A stretch of 64,000 nt of DNA from Croceicoccus pelagius (GTDB taxonomy: Bacteria > Pseudomonadota > Alphaproteobacteria > Sphingomonadales > Sphingomonadaceae): NCBI RefSeq assembly GCF_001661915.1, contig NZ_LYWY01000006.1, positions 124,001 through 188,000 of the forward strand, given 5' to 3'. The notes beneath the pieces were generated by a model, which was not told the DNA's origin, did no database searches, and saw nothing but the letters and a program-made list of their open reading frames with translations. Position 1 is the first letter of the stretch, and each line of letters begins with the position of its first letter. Shown piece by piece: positions 45,520-54,499 of this stretch. The translations under genes were made by a program, and so were the position numbers.

Positions 45520-47337
45520 TTATTCCTCACCCATGCGAAGTGCGGCGATGAAGGCTTCCTGCGGGATCGAGACGTTGCCGTACTCACGCATGCGGGCCTT
45601 GCCCTTCTTCTGCTTTTCCAGAAGCTTCTTCTTGCGCGTGATGTCGCCGCCATAACACTTGGCGGTCACATCCTTGCGCATGGCGCTGATCGTTTCGCGT
45701 GCGATGACCTTGCCGCCGATGGCCGCCTGAATCGGGATCTTGAACAGGTGGCGCGGGATGAGGTCCTTCAGCCGTTCGCACATGCCGCGTCCGCGTTCTT
45801 CGGCAACACCACGATGAACGATCATCGAAAGCGCGTCGACCGGCTCGTTGTTGACGAGGATGGACATCTTCACGAGATCGCCTTCGCGCAGGCCGATCTG
45901 TTCATAATCGAAGCTGGCATAGCCGCGGCTGATCGACTTCAGACGGTCGTAGAAGTCGAAGACCACTTCGTTGAGCGGCAGTTCATAGGTCACCTGAGCA
46001 CGCCCGCCGACGTAAGTCAGGTCGACCTGAATGCCGCGACGGTCCTGACACAGCTTCAGGATCGAGCCGAGGTATTCGTCGGGCGTGTAGATCGTCGCCT
46101 TGATCCACGGCTCCTCGATGACCTTGATGCGGTTCTGGTCGGGATAGTCCGCCGGGTTGTGCAGGTAGATCTCGCGCGCCTCGTCGGTGCGGCTGGCAGC
46201 AAGGTCGATGCGATAGACGACCGACGGGGCCGTGGTGATGAGGTCGAGGTCGTATTCGCGGCTCAGGCGTTCCTGGATGATCTCAAGGTGCAACAAGCCA
46301 AGGAAACCGCAGCGGAAGCCGAAGCCCAGCGCCGCGCTCGATTCCATTTCGAACGAGAAGCTGGCGTCGTTCAAACGCAGCTTGGCGATCGATTCGCGCA
46401 GCTTGTCGAAGTCGTTCGCGTCGACCGGAAACAGGCCGCAGAAGACGACCGGCTGAACTTCCTTGTAGCCTGGCAGCGCCTTGGTCGCGCCGTTCTTTAC
46501 CGTCGTAATCGTGTCGCCGACCTTGGCCTGTTCGACTTCCTTGATTTGCGCGGTGATGAAGCCGATTTCGCCCGGCCCCAATTCGGAAAGGTCGGTACGC
46601 TTGGGCGTGAAGCAGCCGACACGGTCGATCAGGTGCTCGGTCTGCCCTTGCATGAACTTGACGTTCAGGCCCTTCTTGATGACCCCGTCCATGACGCGAA
46701 CCAGAATGACGACGCCGAGGTAGGGATCGTACCACGAATCGACCAGCATGGCCTTAAGCGGTGCGTCGCGGTCGCCGGCAGGCGACGGGATCTTTTCGAC
46801 GATCTGTTCAAGGATTTCCTCGATGCCGATGCCCGACTTCGCGCTGGCCAGCACCGCATCGCTAGCGTCGATGCCGATGATGTCCTCAATCTCGGTCTTC
46901 ACTTTTTCCGGCTCGGCGGCGGGAAGGTCGATCTTGTTGATGACGGGCACGATCTCGTGGTCATGCTCGATCGACTGGTAAACGTTGGCCAGCGTCTGCG
47001 CCTCGACCCCCTGCGCCGCGTCCACGACCAGCAACGCGCCCTCGCAGGCGGCAAGGCTGCGCGACACTTCGTAGGCGAAGTCGACGTGGCCCGGCGTGTC
47101 CATGAGGTTCAGCTCATAGGTCTCGCCGTTTTTCGCGGTATAGTTGAGGCGCACGGTCTGCGCCTTGATGGTAATACCGCGCTCTTTCTCGATGTCCATG
47201 TTATCAAGGACTTGCGCGCTCATCTCGCGCTCTGTCAGGCCGCCGGTGAACTGGATCAGGCGGTCGGCCAGCGTCGATTTGCCATGGTCGATATGGGCAA
47301 TGATGCTAAAATTGCGGATGTTCGCGAGTTCGGTCAT
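45520..47337 (-). CDS. lepA: Elongation factor 4 (back-translocating GTPase)
   Basis: 605 residues. The GTP-binding domain begins with [22 protein letters not shown] (P-loop 14-21), with DTPGHVDF and NKIDLP for G3 and G4. LepA-specific [14 protein letters not shown] and the C-terminal [24 protein letters not shown] are present. The start at 47337 gives the family N-terminus MTELANIRN; the 27-residue extension overlaps the divergent hydrolase leader. It acts on stalled ribosomes. Confidence 0.97.
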   Translation of the reverse strand: MTELANIRNFSIIAHIDHGKSTLADRLIQFTGGLTEREMSAQVLDNMDIEKERGITIKAQTVRLNYTAKNGETYELNLMDTPGHVDFAYEVSRSLAACEGALLVVDAAQGVEAQTLANVYQSIEHDHEIVPVINKIDLPAAEPEKVKTEIEDIIGIDASDAVLASAKSGIGIEEILEQIVEKIPSPAGDRDAPLKAMLVDSWYDPYLGVVILVRVMDGVIKKGLNVKFMQGQTEHLIDRVGCFTPKRTDLSELGPGEIGFITAQIKEVEQAKVGDTITTVKNGATKALPGYKEVQPVVFCGLFPVDANDFDKLRESIAKLRLNDASFSFEMESSAALGFGFRCGFLGLLHLEIIQERLSREYDLDLITTAPSVVYRIDLAASRTDEAREIYLHNPADYPDQNRIKVIEEPWIKATIYTPDEYLGSILKLCQDRRGIQVDLTYVGGRAQVTYELPLNEVVFDFYDRLKSISRGYASFDYEQIGLREGDLVKMSILVNNEPVDALSMIVHRGVAEERGRGMCERLKDLIPRHLFKIPIQAAIGGKVIARETISAMRKDVTAKCYGGDITRKKKLLEKQKKGKARMREYGNVSIPQEAFIAALRMGEE

Positions 47338-47465
47338 GTGCGCGCCATTAGCGATTGCCTGTGCCCATGTCAGCAAGGAACACGCATCGGGCGTCGCAAG
47401 ACGCGCGGACCAGACCAATAGTCGGCTATTCCATCGAGCCGGAACCTGCTAGCGCGGCAGGCCTC

Positions 47466-48281
47466 ATGCCATTCACTTTTCGCAAATCCACGATCGAAGG
47501 CCTGACTCTTCGGATCGGATACAAGGGGTCGGATTCGTCGCCCGACGCGGTTCCCCTGCTCATGCTGAACGGCATCGGCTTCAATGCGGAACTGATGGAT
47601 GACCTGTCGCGCGCGTTCCCCGGCCGTCCGGTCCTGTGCCCCGAAATGCCGGGAAGCGGAAAGTCGCCGGATCCCGTGTTGCCATACACCATGCAGCGCA
47701 TGGCACGCTGCATGGTCAGCCTGATGGAACGCGAATTCCCCGGCAGGCCGTTCGCGGCGCTTGGCTTTTCGTGGGGCGGCGCACTGGCACAGCAGATCGC
47801 GGTATCCGCGCCGCGCAAGGTGGAAAGGCTGGCCCTGGTGGCGACGACATCGGGCCTGCCGCTGCCGATCGCCAATCCCGAAGTCCTGCGCCGCATTCTC
47901 GATCCGACCGAATATATCGACCCGTCCCTCTTGGCCGAAAACTTCCGCGCCCTGCTGCACGAAGGCGGGGCGAGCGCGGGGCTGATGCGCCGTTTCAAGA
48001 CACCTACACCCGCAGGTGTGGGCTGCCAGGTCGCCGCCCTTGCCAGCTGGTCGGCCGCGCCGATGCTGCCGTTCCTGCGCATGCCGGTGCTGCTGGCCGG
48101 GATGGCAGAGGATGCCATCGTGCCGATCGCGCATCAACGCGCCCTGGCCTGCCTGATCCCGCAGGCCGAAACGTTCGAAGTGCGGACCGGCGGCCATCTC
48201 CTCCCACTTGCGGTACCGGATCGTATCGCCCCGCGCCTTGCCGAGTTCCTCGACGGCAAGGAAGCGCTTGTGAACTGCTAA
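47466..48281 (+). CDS. Alpha/beta hydrolase, PhaZ (PHA depolymerase)-like
   Basis: 271 residues. The nucleophile is Ser102 in GFSWGG; the acid is in AGMAEDAIVP and the base His in GGHLLPL. NGIGFNAELMDDLSRAFPGRPVLCPEMPGSGKS and SWGGALAQQIA resemble intracellular medium-chain PHA depolymerases of Pseudomonas. No PHA synthase or phasin is nearby, so the true substrate may be another ester. The start at 47466 avoids a 37-residue extension overlapping lepA. Divergent from lepA. Confidence 0.75.
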   Translation: MPFTFRKSTIEGLTLRIGYKGSDSSPDAVPLLMLNGIGFNAELMDDLSRAFPGRPVLCPEMPGSGKSPDPVLPYTMQRMARCMVSLMEREFPGRPFAALGFSWGGALAQQIAVSAPRKVERLALVATTSGLPLPIANPEVLRRILDPTEYIDPSLLAENFRALLHEGGASAGLMRRFKTPTPAGVGCQVAALASWSAAPMLPFLRMPVLLAGMAEDAIVPIAHQRALACLIPQAETFEVRTGGHLLPLAVPDRIAPRLAEFLDGKEALVNC

Positions 48282-48359
48282 GGTACGCAAGCCTCTTCCC
48301 TTTTTCATCGCGTTCGATAGCCTGCCTCGACAAGACAACCAGCTTGCGGGGGACAACAG

Positions 48360-49679
48360 TTGCGCCATATCGCGGTGATCGGTTCGGGTCCGGCCGGATA
48401 CTACACGGCAGAAGCGGCCCTGAAGCATTGGGGTGACGACGTCCGCGTCGACGTGTTCGACCGTCTTCCCGTACCATACGGCCTGATCCGCACCGGCGTT
48501 GCGCCCGATCACCAGACGATCAAGGCGGTTTCCGGTCGGTACGAGAAGACGGCACTGACCGAAAACGTTCGCTTCGTCGGCAATATCTCGGTCGGCAAGG
48601 ACATCTCGGTAGAGGAACTGCGCAGCCTGTACGACGCGGTCGTCATCGCGACCGGCGCCCCGCACGATCGGAAACTGGGCATCGAGGGCGAGGAGCAGGC
48701 CGGCGTCTATGGCAGCGCCGCTTTCGTCGGCTGGTACAATTCGCACCCCCAGTTCCGCAATCTGGATCCTGACCTGTCGGGCGAAACCGCAGTCGTCATC
48801 GGCATGGGCAACGTCGCGCTCGACGTATCGCGCATCCTTTCCAAGACCGAGGCCGAGTTCGAAGGATCGGACATCGCCGCCCACGCCCTCGACATCCTGA
48901 AAGGTTCGAACATCTCGCGCATCGTGCTGCTGGGACGGCGTGGCCCGCACCAGATCATGATGACGCCCAAGGAACTTTCCGAACTGATGAAGCTCGACCG
49001 CGCCAGTCCGCACGTCGACAGCGCGGACCTTCCGCCCGAAGTCGACGACGCCATGCTGGAGCCGGGCCTGCGCAAGTCGGTGAACCACTTGCGCAGCTTT
49101 GCCGCGATCCCCGAACACATCCACGCCGAAAAACCGATCGAGATCGAGTTCGACTTTTTCGCCAGCCCCAAGGCGATCCTTGGCGACGGCAGCAAGGTGA
49201 CCGGCATCGAAGTCGAGCGGACCGAAGTAAAGACCGGCCGCGCCGTCGGTACGGGTGAGACCTACACTATTCCCTGCGGCCTGGTGGTCAGCTGCATCGG
49301 CTATCACACCGCCAATATCCCCGGCGTGCCGTTCGACGAACGCCTTGGCCGCTTCGCCAACGACGACGGCCGCATCCTTACCGGGCTGTACTGCGTCGGC
49401 TGGGCGCGGCGCGGCCCTTCGGGAACGATCGGCACGAACAAGCCCGACGGCTTCGCCATCGTCGACAAGATCGCCGAAGACATCGATGCGGGCCTGCTCG
49501 GCAACGGCAGCAAGAAAGGCCGCCCCGGTTTCGACGAACTGGCAGCCGCGCGAGGGCTCGACATCGTGACCTTCCGCGACTGGAAGAAGATCGAGGAAGC
49601 CGAAGCCTCGGCCGCCCGCGACGGCGCCCCGCGAGAGAAGTTCGCCGATATCGAGGCGATGATCCGGGCGGCGCAGTGA
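48360..49679 (+). CDS. fprA: Ferredoxin-NADP+ reductase, adrenodoxin-reductase (FprA) type
   Basis: 439 residues from a TTG start (LRHIAVIGSGPAGYY) with GGGGGA upstream. FAD motif GSGPAG is at 8-13, VPYGLIRTGVAPDH is the family signature, and the NADP motif is VVIGMGNVALDVSRIL. GWARRGPSGTIGTNKPD is at the C-terminal FAD site. It moves electrons between NADPH and ferredoxin. It could serve KorAB, the P450 or the Rieske oxygenases in this window, all of which lack adjacent reductases. That link is an inference. Confidence 0.93.
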   Translation: MRHIAVIGSGPAGYYTAEAALKHWGDDVRVDVFDRLPVPYGLIRTGVAPDHQTIKAVSGRYEKTALTENVRFVGNISVGKDISVEELRSLYDAVVIATGAPHDRKLGIEGEEQAGVYGSAAFVGWYNSHPQFRNLDPDLSGETAVVIGMGNVALDVSRILSKTEAEFEGSDIAAHALDILKGSNISRIVLLGRRGPHQIMMTPKELSELMKLDRASPHVDSADLPPEVDDAMLEPGLRKSVNHLRSFAAIPEHIHAEKPIEIEFDFFASPKAILGDGSKVTGIEVERTEVKTGRAVGTGETYTIPCGLVVSCIGYHTANIPGVPFDERLGRFANDDGRILTGLYCVGWARRGPSGTIGTNKPDGFAIVDKIAEDIDAGLLGNGSKKGRPGFDELAAARGLDIVTFRDWKKIEEAEASAARDGAPREKFADIEAMIRAAQ

Positions 49680-50251
49680 ACCCTTTCAAGCGTCGCAACA
49701 AAGCGGTCAAAGCCTTCGAGAAGCAGTTCGAACCCGATGGCGATGGCTACATCTACCGTAAGTACGGGACGGGCTCTGCATATAGGATAACGTCGGCAGA
49801 GCGTGACGAGTTTATTGCCGACTTCCGGCACGCAATGCGTTGGTCACTGATTGGCGTCATTGCGGCAATCCTGGTCTTCGCCGCCGCGCTCTCCGCTCTT
49901 GATATTGGCGAAAAAAGCCTTGTTTTCTTCGGGTTCGGCGTCGTGATCTGCTTGCCGTTATTTCTTGCGATCAAGCAAATGTACGCGGCGCCCGAGTTCC
50001 GGCTGCAGCATCGAAAAACGGCCATGCGGGGCATGCCCGTTGACGAGCGGAAACGATACGCCTTGGCGCAGATCAGCTACTGGCAACTTGCCGTCCTGCC
50101 GCTACTCGGATTGCTGGTTCTGGGCTGGATCGCCGAGGTAGTGGACGTGAAAAGCGGATGGGGACTAACCGCGTGGCTCATCCCCATCTCTTTCGCTTTA
50201 ATCGCGGCGGTTCAGGGCTGGCGCAAGTTCCGCGTCAGCCGCGAGGGCTGA
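49676..50251 (+). CDS. Four-helix membrane protein, 191 aa, unknown
   Basis: No family recognised. A basic N-terminus (MNPFKRRNKAVKAFEKQF) and the short soluble part DGDGYIYRKYGTGSAYRITSAERDEFIADF precede two membrane helices (about 55-98), a cytoplasmic loop and two more helices (about 133-183). The GTG start overlaps the fprA stop (GTGA). Its stop and that of the convergent next gene abut exactly as TGATCA. Confidence 0.75.
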   Translation: MNPFKRRNKAVKAFEKQFEPDGDGYIYRKYGTGSAYRITSAERDEFIADFRHAMRWSLIGVIAAILVFAAALSALDIGEKSLVFFGFGVVICLPLFLAIKQMYAAPEFRLQHRKTAMRGMPVDERKRYALAQISYWQLAVLPLLGLLVLGWIAEVVDVKSGWGLTAWLIPISFALIAAVQGWRKFRVSREG

Positions 50252-50638
50252 TCAGCGCCCCTCGCCAGCCTGTTCGTTGGCCGGTGCCGGCGGCTGCAGG
50301 CCGTTGATCGTCTGGCCAAGGCGCGCGCCGAAGCTTTGTGCAAGCGGGGCGCAGGTCTCGTTCGCTTTCTCGACATTGCCGAGCAGGCTTTCCACGGTCT
50401 GCGGGTTGATCTTCGTCTCGATCTTGCCGCCAGTGCGCGCTTCGTAGCGGCCCATGAAATAGCTCATCATGAAGCCCAGACCACGCTTGCGACCCTCGTC
50501 CTGTTCCTGCGAACCGGCGACAAGCGCCCATGTCGCGCAGCGCAGGTCCGGATCGGGCGCGGCGTCCTGCGCGGCGGCAGGCAGCGCGGACAGGCCGAGC
50601 GCGGCGGCAGCGGCGATGGATGCGTACTTGGCAATCAT
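50252..50638 (-). CDS. Small exported protein, 128 aa
   Basis: The signal peptide MIAKYASIAAAAALGLSALPAAAQ is followed by a ~104-residue mature domain with two cysteines (DLRCATW, NETCAPL) that could pair. The pattern CATWALVAGSQEQD...GLGFMMSYFMGRYEARTG recurs in small sphingomonad secreted proteins of unknown role as I recall. The start at 50638 is set by the signal peptide and GGGAG upstream. Confidence 0.75.
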   Translation of the reverse strand: MIAKYASIAAAAALGLSALPAAAQDAAPDPDLRCATWALVAGSQEQDEGRKRGLGFMMSYFMGRYEARTGGKIETKINPQTVESLLGNVEKANETCAPLAQSFGARLGQTINGLQPPAPANEQAGEGR

Positions 50639-50754
50639 GAAAAATACTCCCGTTTGGGCGGCCCCTAACGCGCAAGGCACGCAAAGGCCAACCCATCGCT
50701 CGCCGCGATGGACGAAGCGGGCTTGCTGCAAGCTGAAGGGAGCATTCGTGGCGA

Positions 50755-51669
50755 TCAGTCAGCGGGCAGCGGATTCCGGCGCGCCCATTGCTCTATCCCG
50801 GTCAGCCTTGCGGGAAGAAGCTTCAGGACCGCTTCCATGTCGACGCGAAAAGGCTTCTCGGGGCTTTGGTTGTACCATTCGTAGATGCGGCGCAGTTCGG
50901 ACATCAAACGCTCTGCCTCAAGGCTGGCGATGCCGTCGAAGGCGCGGCGCATGCCATCGCAAAATTCCGGAATGGGCTGACTGCGCCACGTGAGTTCGCG
51001 GCCCCACCCTTGCGATAGCCTTGCGGTCAGTTCTGGAAGACGGACGGTTTCAGGACCGCCGACCGGGATAGAACGTCCCGCAAGATCCGATCGCCCGATC
51101 GCCGCGATCATCAGGCGCGCGAGATCTTCGTGGCAAATCCAGCTGACTTCGAGATCGGGCGCGTGCGGATAACTGACGACGCCGCGTTCCACGATCGAGG
51201 GCCACGCCCAGCGCTGACGCAAGTTGTCGAGATAGACGACCGGCTCGATGCTTACACTATCGACTCCACTGGCAAAGAGCCGCGCGCGCATTTCGTGGCG
51301 AGCGTCCTGTGCGGCGAACCCGCGCTTTTCGGCGGGCACCGGCATGGACGTGTTGAACACGATCTGCGTCACGCCAGCTGTCTTTGCCGCGCGGCCGATG
51401 CGCGATGCCGCCTCGATCAGACCCGATGCCTCCTGAAAAGAGGTCGAGGGCAGGTTCACGAAGACGGTAGCGCAGCCTTCGAACGCGTTGGAAAGTCGCG
51501 TTTCGTCGCCAAGGTCTATCGCAGTTCCTGCGATCGGACCTGAAGGTGTCGCAACCTCGCCGCCCGATCGGCTGAGAGCGACAACCAGGAATCCCGCCAC
51601 GACCAGCTCGCGGACTTGCGCAGCGCCTTGCACCCCGGTGGCACCGATGACGGCGATCGTTGCGGGCAT
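50755..51669 (-). CDS. NmrA-like NAD(P)-binding protein
   Basis: 304 residues. The dinucleotide motif GATGVQG (9-15) is the NmrA/HSCARG form, followed by VVALSRSGGEVA, TVFVNLPSTSFQEASGLIEAA and VFNTSMPVPAEKRG. The usual catalytic Tyr-xxx-Lys of SDR enzymes is not evident, so it may be a redox sensor or an atypical reductase. Its ATG overlaps the TetR stop (TGATG), making it the third gene of a flavoprotein-TetR-NmrA operon. Confidence 0.82.
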   Translation of the reverse strand: MPATIAVIGATGVQGAAQVRELVVAGFLVVALSRSGGEVATPSGPIAGTAIDLGDETRLSNAFEGCATVFVNLPSTSFQEASGLIEAASRIGRAAKTAGVTQIVFNTSMPVPAEKRGFAAQDARHEMRARLFASGVDSVSIEPVVYLDNLRQRWAWPSIVERGVVSYPHAPDLEVSWICHEDLARLMIAAIGRSDLAGRSIPVGGPETVRLPELTARLSQGWGRELTWRSQPIPEFCDGMRRAFDGIASLEAERLMSELRRIYEWYNQSPEKPFRVDMEAVLKLLPARLTGIEQWARRNPLPAD

Positions 51670-52397
51670 CAGGGCTTGCCGGCCTTCGCCAACAGAGCCT
51701 CCAGCCGATCGATCTGCGCGCCGAGCCTTTCTTCCTGGTCCGAGCGGGCCTCTGCGCCGGTGCCGGGAATGCGAATGCCGCCGAGCAGGAGATCTACATA
51801 CGCGGCCACTTCGCCTGCAACGTCGAGCGGGCGTCCCGCGAATATCGTACGCATCGCGATATGCTCCAGCCCGCCAAACAGGGCATCGCGGACCATCGCG
51901 GCATTGATCTCGGGCCGTACTTCGCCCCGGTCGATCCCCCCTTGCACCGCATCGACGACGGTCTGCGCGAAGTCGTGATTGATCTTGTGCAGCGGGGTCC
52001 CACGATAGTCGTTCCAGCGGATCTCGCGATAGAAGATTGCGTGAAGCCGCGGCGTGGATTGGATCCCGCGCAGGAAGCGCAGCCCAATGGTCACCAACTG
52101 GGCATGCAGGTCCGCGATTGAAGGCAGGTCCTCGTTCAGCCGGGCGACGAAGGGCTTTGCCCACTGTGCAAAGACTTCGCTGAGGAGCGCCTGCTTGCTT
52201 TCGAAATACTTGTAGATCGTCGCTTCTGACACGCCCGCCCGCTTCGCGATCTGGGCCATGGCAAGGTCGGCGGTCCCTGCCTCTTCCAGAAGCTCGGTCG
52301 CCGCATCGAGAATTTCTTGCGGGCGCGCGCTTTTGCGCCGGTGCCATGCGGCGCGGGGCTTGGCGTCAGGTTCGCGCGGGTCTGGTGTCTTGCTCAT
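51669..52397 (-). CDS. TetR/AcrR-family transcriptional regulator
   Basis: 242 residues. The N-terminal helix-turn-helix is ILDAATELLEEAG...MAQIAKRAGVSEATIYKYFESKQALLSEVF (about 30-75). A ligand-binding helical domain follows, and a C-terminal heptad-like helix (QIDRLEALLAKA) may aid dimerisation. The start at 52397 (MSKTPDPREPD) avoids an extension overlapping the flavoprotein gene. It likely controls the neighbouring flavoprotein and possibly the TonB receptor. Confidence 0.88.
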   Translation of the reverse strand: MSKTPDPREPDAKPRAAWHRRKSARPQEILDAATELLEEAGTADLAMAQIAKRAGVSEATIYKYFESKQALLSEVFAQWAKPFVARLNEDLPSIADLHAQLVTIGLRFLRGIQSTPRLHAIFYREIRWNDYRGTPLHKINHDFAQTVVDAVQGGIDRGEVRPEINAAMVRDALFGGLEHIAMRTIFAGRPLDVAGEVAAYVDLLLGGIRIPGTGAEARSDQEERLGAQIDRLEALLAKAGKP

Positions 52398-52473
52398 AGG
52401 TCCGGAACCGGTCTGAAATCTGGGGGTGAAATAATCAAGTCGTCCCTGCGATTGTTGCCGGATCCGCCCACCA

Positions 52474-54174
52474 TCAGGCCGGCACGCCCGCTGCATGACG
52501 CCCTGCCACGAAGCCGAAAGTCATAGCCGGACCCAAGGTTGCACCGGCGCCCGGATAAGCCCCTGCAAAGACGCTCTTCTGGTCATTGCCGACAGCATAG
52601 AGCCCTTCGATCGGCGAACCGTCGGCACGAACGACCCGCGCGTGGATATCGGTGTTGAGACCCGCGAATGTCCCGATAAGGCCGCTTTCGATCTTCACGG
52701 CATAGAACGGCCCCTTGTCGAGCGGGCCGAGGCAGTTGTTGGGTCCGTGTTCGGGGTCGCCCTGATAGCGGTCGTATTCACGGGCACCGCGCCCGAATTC
52801 GGGATCGACTCCGTTGCGTGCGTTGCGGTTGAAGTTGTCGACAGTCTCCTCCAGCGCGGTGGCATCGATGCCGCACCTTGCAGCCAGCTCGCGCAAGGTG
52901 TCTGCGCGGTTCAAATAACCGCTGCGGATGTGCTGTCCGTGCGGGATCGGGAACGGGCGCGCCATGCCGATGCCCCATTTCCTGACCGCCGCGGCATCGC
53001 CGATCAGCCATGCCTCGGCCCGCGACTTGCCTTCGCAGGCCTTGATCAGGCGCGGCACAAAATCGTGATAGGCGCTGCTTTCGTCGCAAAAGCGTTTGCC
53101 ATCGGCGGTGACCGAAATGAAGCCCGGCTTCTGGCGATCGATCAGGTGCGGCCAGACTCCGGTGAAATCGTCGCTGTCGGGAAGGATTGAGACCGGCATC
53201 CAGGCCGCAGGGTGTGCGACCTCGTTGCTGAACACGCCGCCCGCGCTTTCGGCCAGCCGCGTCCCGTCGCCGGTATTGCCGGGCGCCGCGGGGTTACGGT
53301 GGTCGACGTTTCCGGCAGGTGCGGGAAAAGCCTCGGCGCGGCGCTCGGCATCCTGCGGGAAACCGCCGCAGGCCAGCACCACGCCCTTGCGGACGTTGAC
53401 GCGCACGGGTCCCTCACCCGTTTCCACTTCGGCGGCGGAGATGCGCCCGTCCTCTCCGATTAAGCGCTTGATCGGCGAATTGAGCCAAATCGGCGTATCC
53501 AAGTCGAACAGCGTGCGCGACAGCCGCGCAACAAGCGCGCGTCCACGCACCACCTGCTGGCCTTCGCCGAAACGCAGGACATCGAGAAAGTGCTTCGCCA
53601 GTTTTCGCGCCACGAAACCGGCCGCCCTGATCGAGCGGCCCGCTTTCATGAACTCGATCATTTCCACACCCGACCCGACCGCGAAGCCGAGAAACAGCGT
53701 TTGCGGCAGCTGGTTCTTGAGGGTGGACAGATGGTCACCCATGCGCTGCGCCTGGTAGTCGACCGTCCCGATCGAGCGGACGCACGACGAATGCTCGCTC
53801 TCCGAGTGATAGTCGGGATAGTCCATCCCGTAGAACTTCACTTCGGTTTCGTCCTCGAGGAAGCGGACCATGCGCGGCGCGACGTCGAGATAGGTCTCAA
53901 GCCGGTCGCGGTCGATATAGTTACCCGTCTCCTCGATCAGGTAGGCGCGGGCATTGTCGATCGAATCGGGCCGCCCCAGTGCCTCCTGCACGGCGACCGA
54001 ATGATGGTTGCCCGGCACCCAGAGGACGCCGCCCGATGTCGCGGTCGTCCCGCCGAACACAGCTTCCTTTTCAACAACAAGGACATCCAGACCCGCCTTT
54101 CGCGCCGTCACCGCAGCGGTGAGCCCGCTCGCCCCCGTGCCCGCGACCAGCAGGTCGACAGTCAATTCCCTCAT
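52474..54174 (-). CDS. FAD-dependent oxidoreductase, 3-ketosteroid-delta1-dehydrogenase-like
   Basis: 566 residues. The FAD-binding fold begins GTGASGLTAAVTARKAGLDVLVVEK (12-36), then FGGTTATSGGVLWVPGN. The C-terminus GNDQKSVFAGAYPGAGATLGPAMTFGFVAGRHA is the signature of KstD and related flavin dehydrogenases. It would introduce C=C bonds into a cyclic ketone or similar substrate. First gene of a three-gene operon, with GGGAGAGAAGG before its ATG. Steroid specificity is not proven. Confidence 0.88.
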   Translation of the reverse strand: MRELTVDLLVAGTGASGLTAAVTARKAGLDVLVVEKEAVFGGTTATSGGVLWVPGNHHSVAVQEALGRPDSIDNARAYLIEETGNYIDRDRLETYLDVAPRMVRFLEDETEVKFYGMDYPDYHSESEHSSCVRSIGTVDYQAQRMGDHLSTLKNQLPQTLFLGFAVGSGVEMIEFMKAGRSIRAAGFVARKLAKHFLDVLRFGEGQQVVRGRALVARLSRTLFDLDTPIWLNSPIKRLIGEDGRISAAEVETGEGPVRVNVRKGVVLACGGFPQDAERRAEAFPAPAGNVDHRNPAAPGNTGDGTRLAESAGGVFSNEVAHPAAWMPVSILPDSDDFTGVWPHLIDRQKPGFISVTADGKRFCDESSAYHDFVPRLIKACEGKSRAEAWLIGDAAAVRKWGIGMARPFPIPHGQHIRSGYLNRADTLRELAARCGIDATALEETVDNFNRNARNGVDPEFGRGAREYDRYQGDPEHGPNNCLGPLDKGPFYAVKIESGLIGTFAGLNTDIHARVVRADGSPIEGLYAVGNDQKSVFAGAYPGAGATLGPAMTFGFVAGRHAAGVPA

Positions 54175-54499
54175 GCCTTCTCTCCCTCGCCCGCACTCAT
54201 GCCGTCAGTTTAATGACCAGCACTCACTATTTGCGGGATAACGTATTTCTCCGGCTCAGCGCATCATGACCTGAAACCGGCACAAGGCCAAACAAAAAGT
54301 CATTCATGAATGTTTTGCTTGCCATTCGACCGAAAGAGGATCACAAGCCAATCCGCCAAATATGGGGCGGTCGGCGGCCACGCAGATGACATCCGACTGA
54401 CAATATCGAGGATTTGATACGAGACTCGTCATCCTGGGAATACAGGAAATGAGGCTTGCTTATGAATGCGGACATATCCGCAAGGGAGAGGGGAGAAAA
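54175..54499. other. Divergent intergenic region, flavoprotein operon / TonB receptor
   Basis: 325 bp without a gene. It carries three short palindromes: CATTCATGAATG (54301-54312), ACGAG-A-CTCGT (54419-54429) and TGCGGA-CATA-TCCGCA (54467-54482). The last is in the receptor leader, 17 bp before its ATG. Local AT content rises around 54290-54330. Confidence 0.7.
54301..54312. promoter_or_regulatory. 12-bp palindrome, candidate TetR operator
   Basis: CATTCATGAATG is perfectly self-complementary, in the region between two oppositely transcribed genes and close to a TetR gene. Binding is a guess. Confidence 0.4.

Noticed and set aside
45748-47421. 557-residue plus-strand frame opposite lepA
   Set aside because: Mirror of lepA codons, no ribosome site and no domain.
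47370-49307. 645-residue minus-strand frame opposite the PhaZ-like and fprA genes
   Set aside because: Antisense to two well-supported genes; composition typical of shadow frames.
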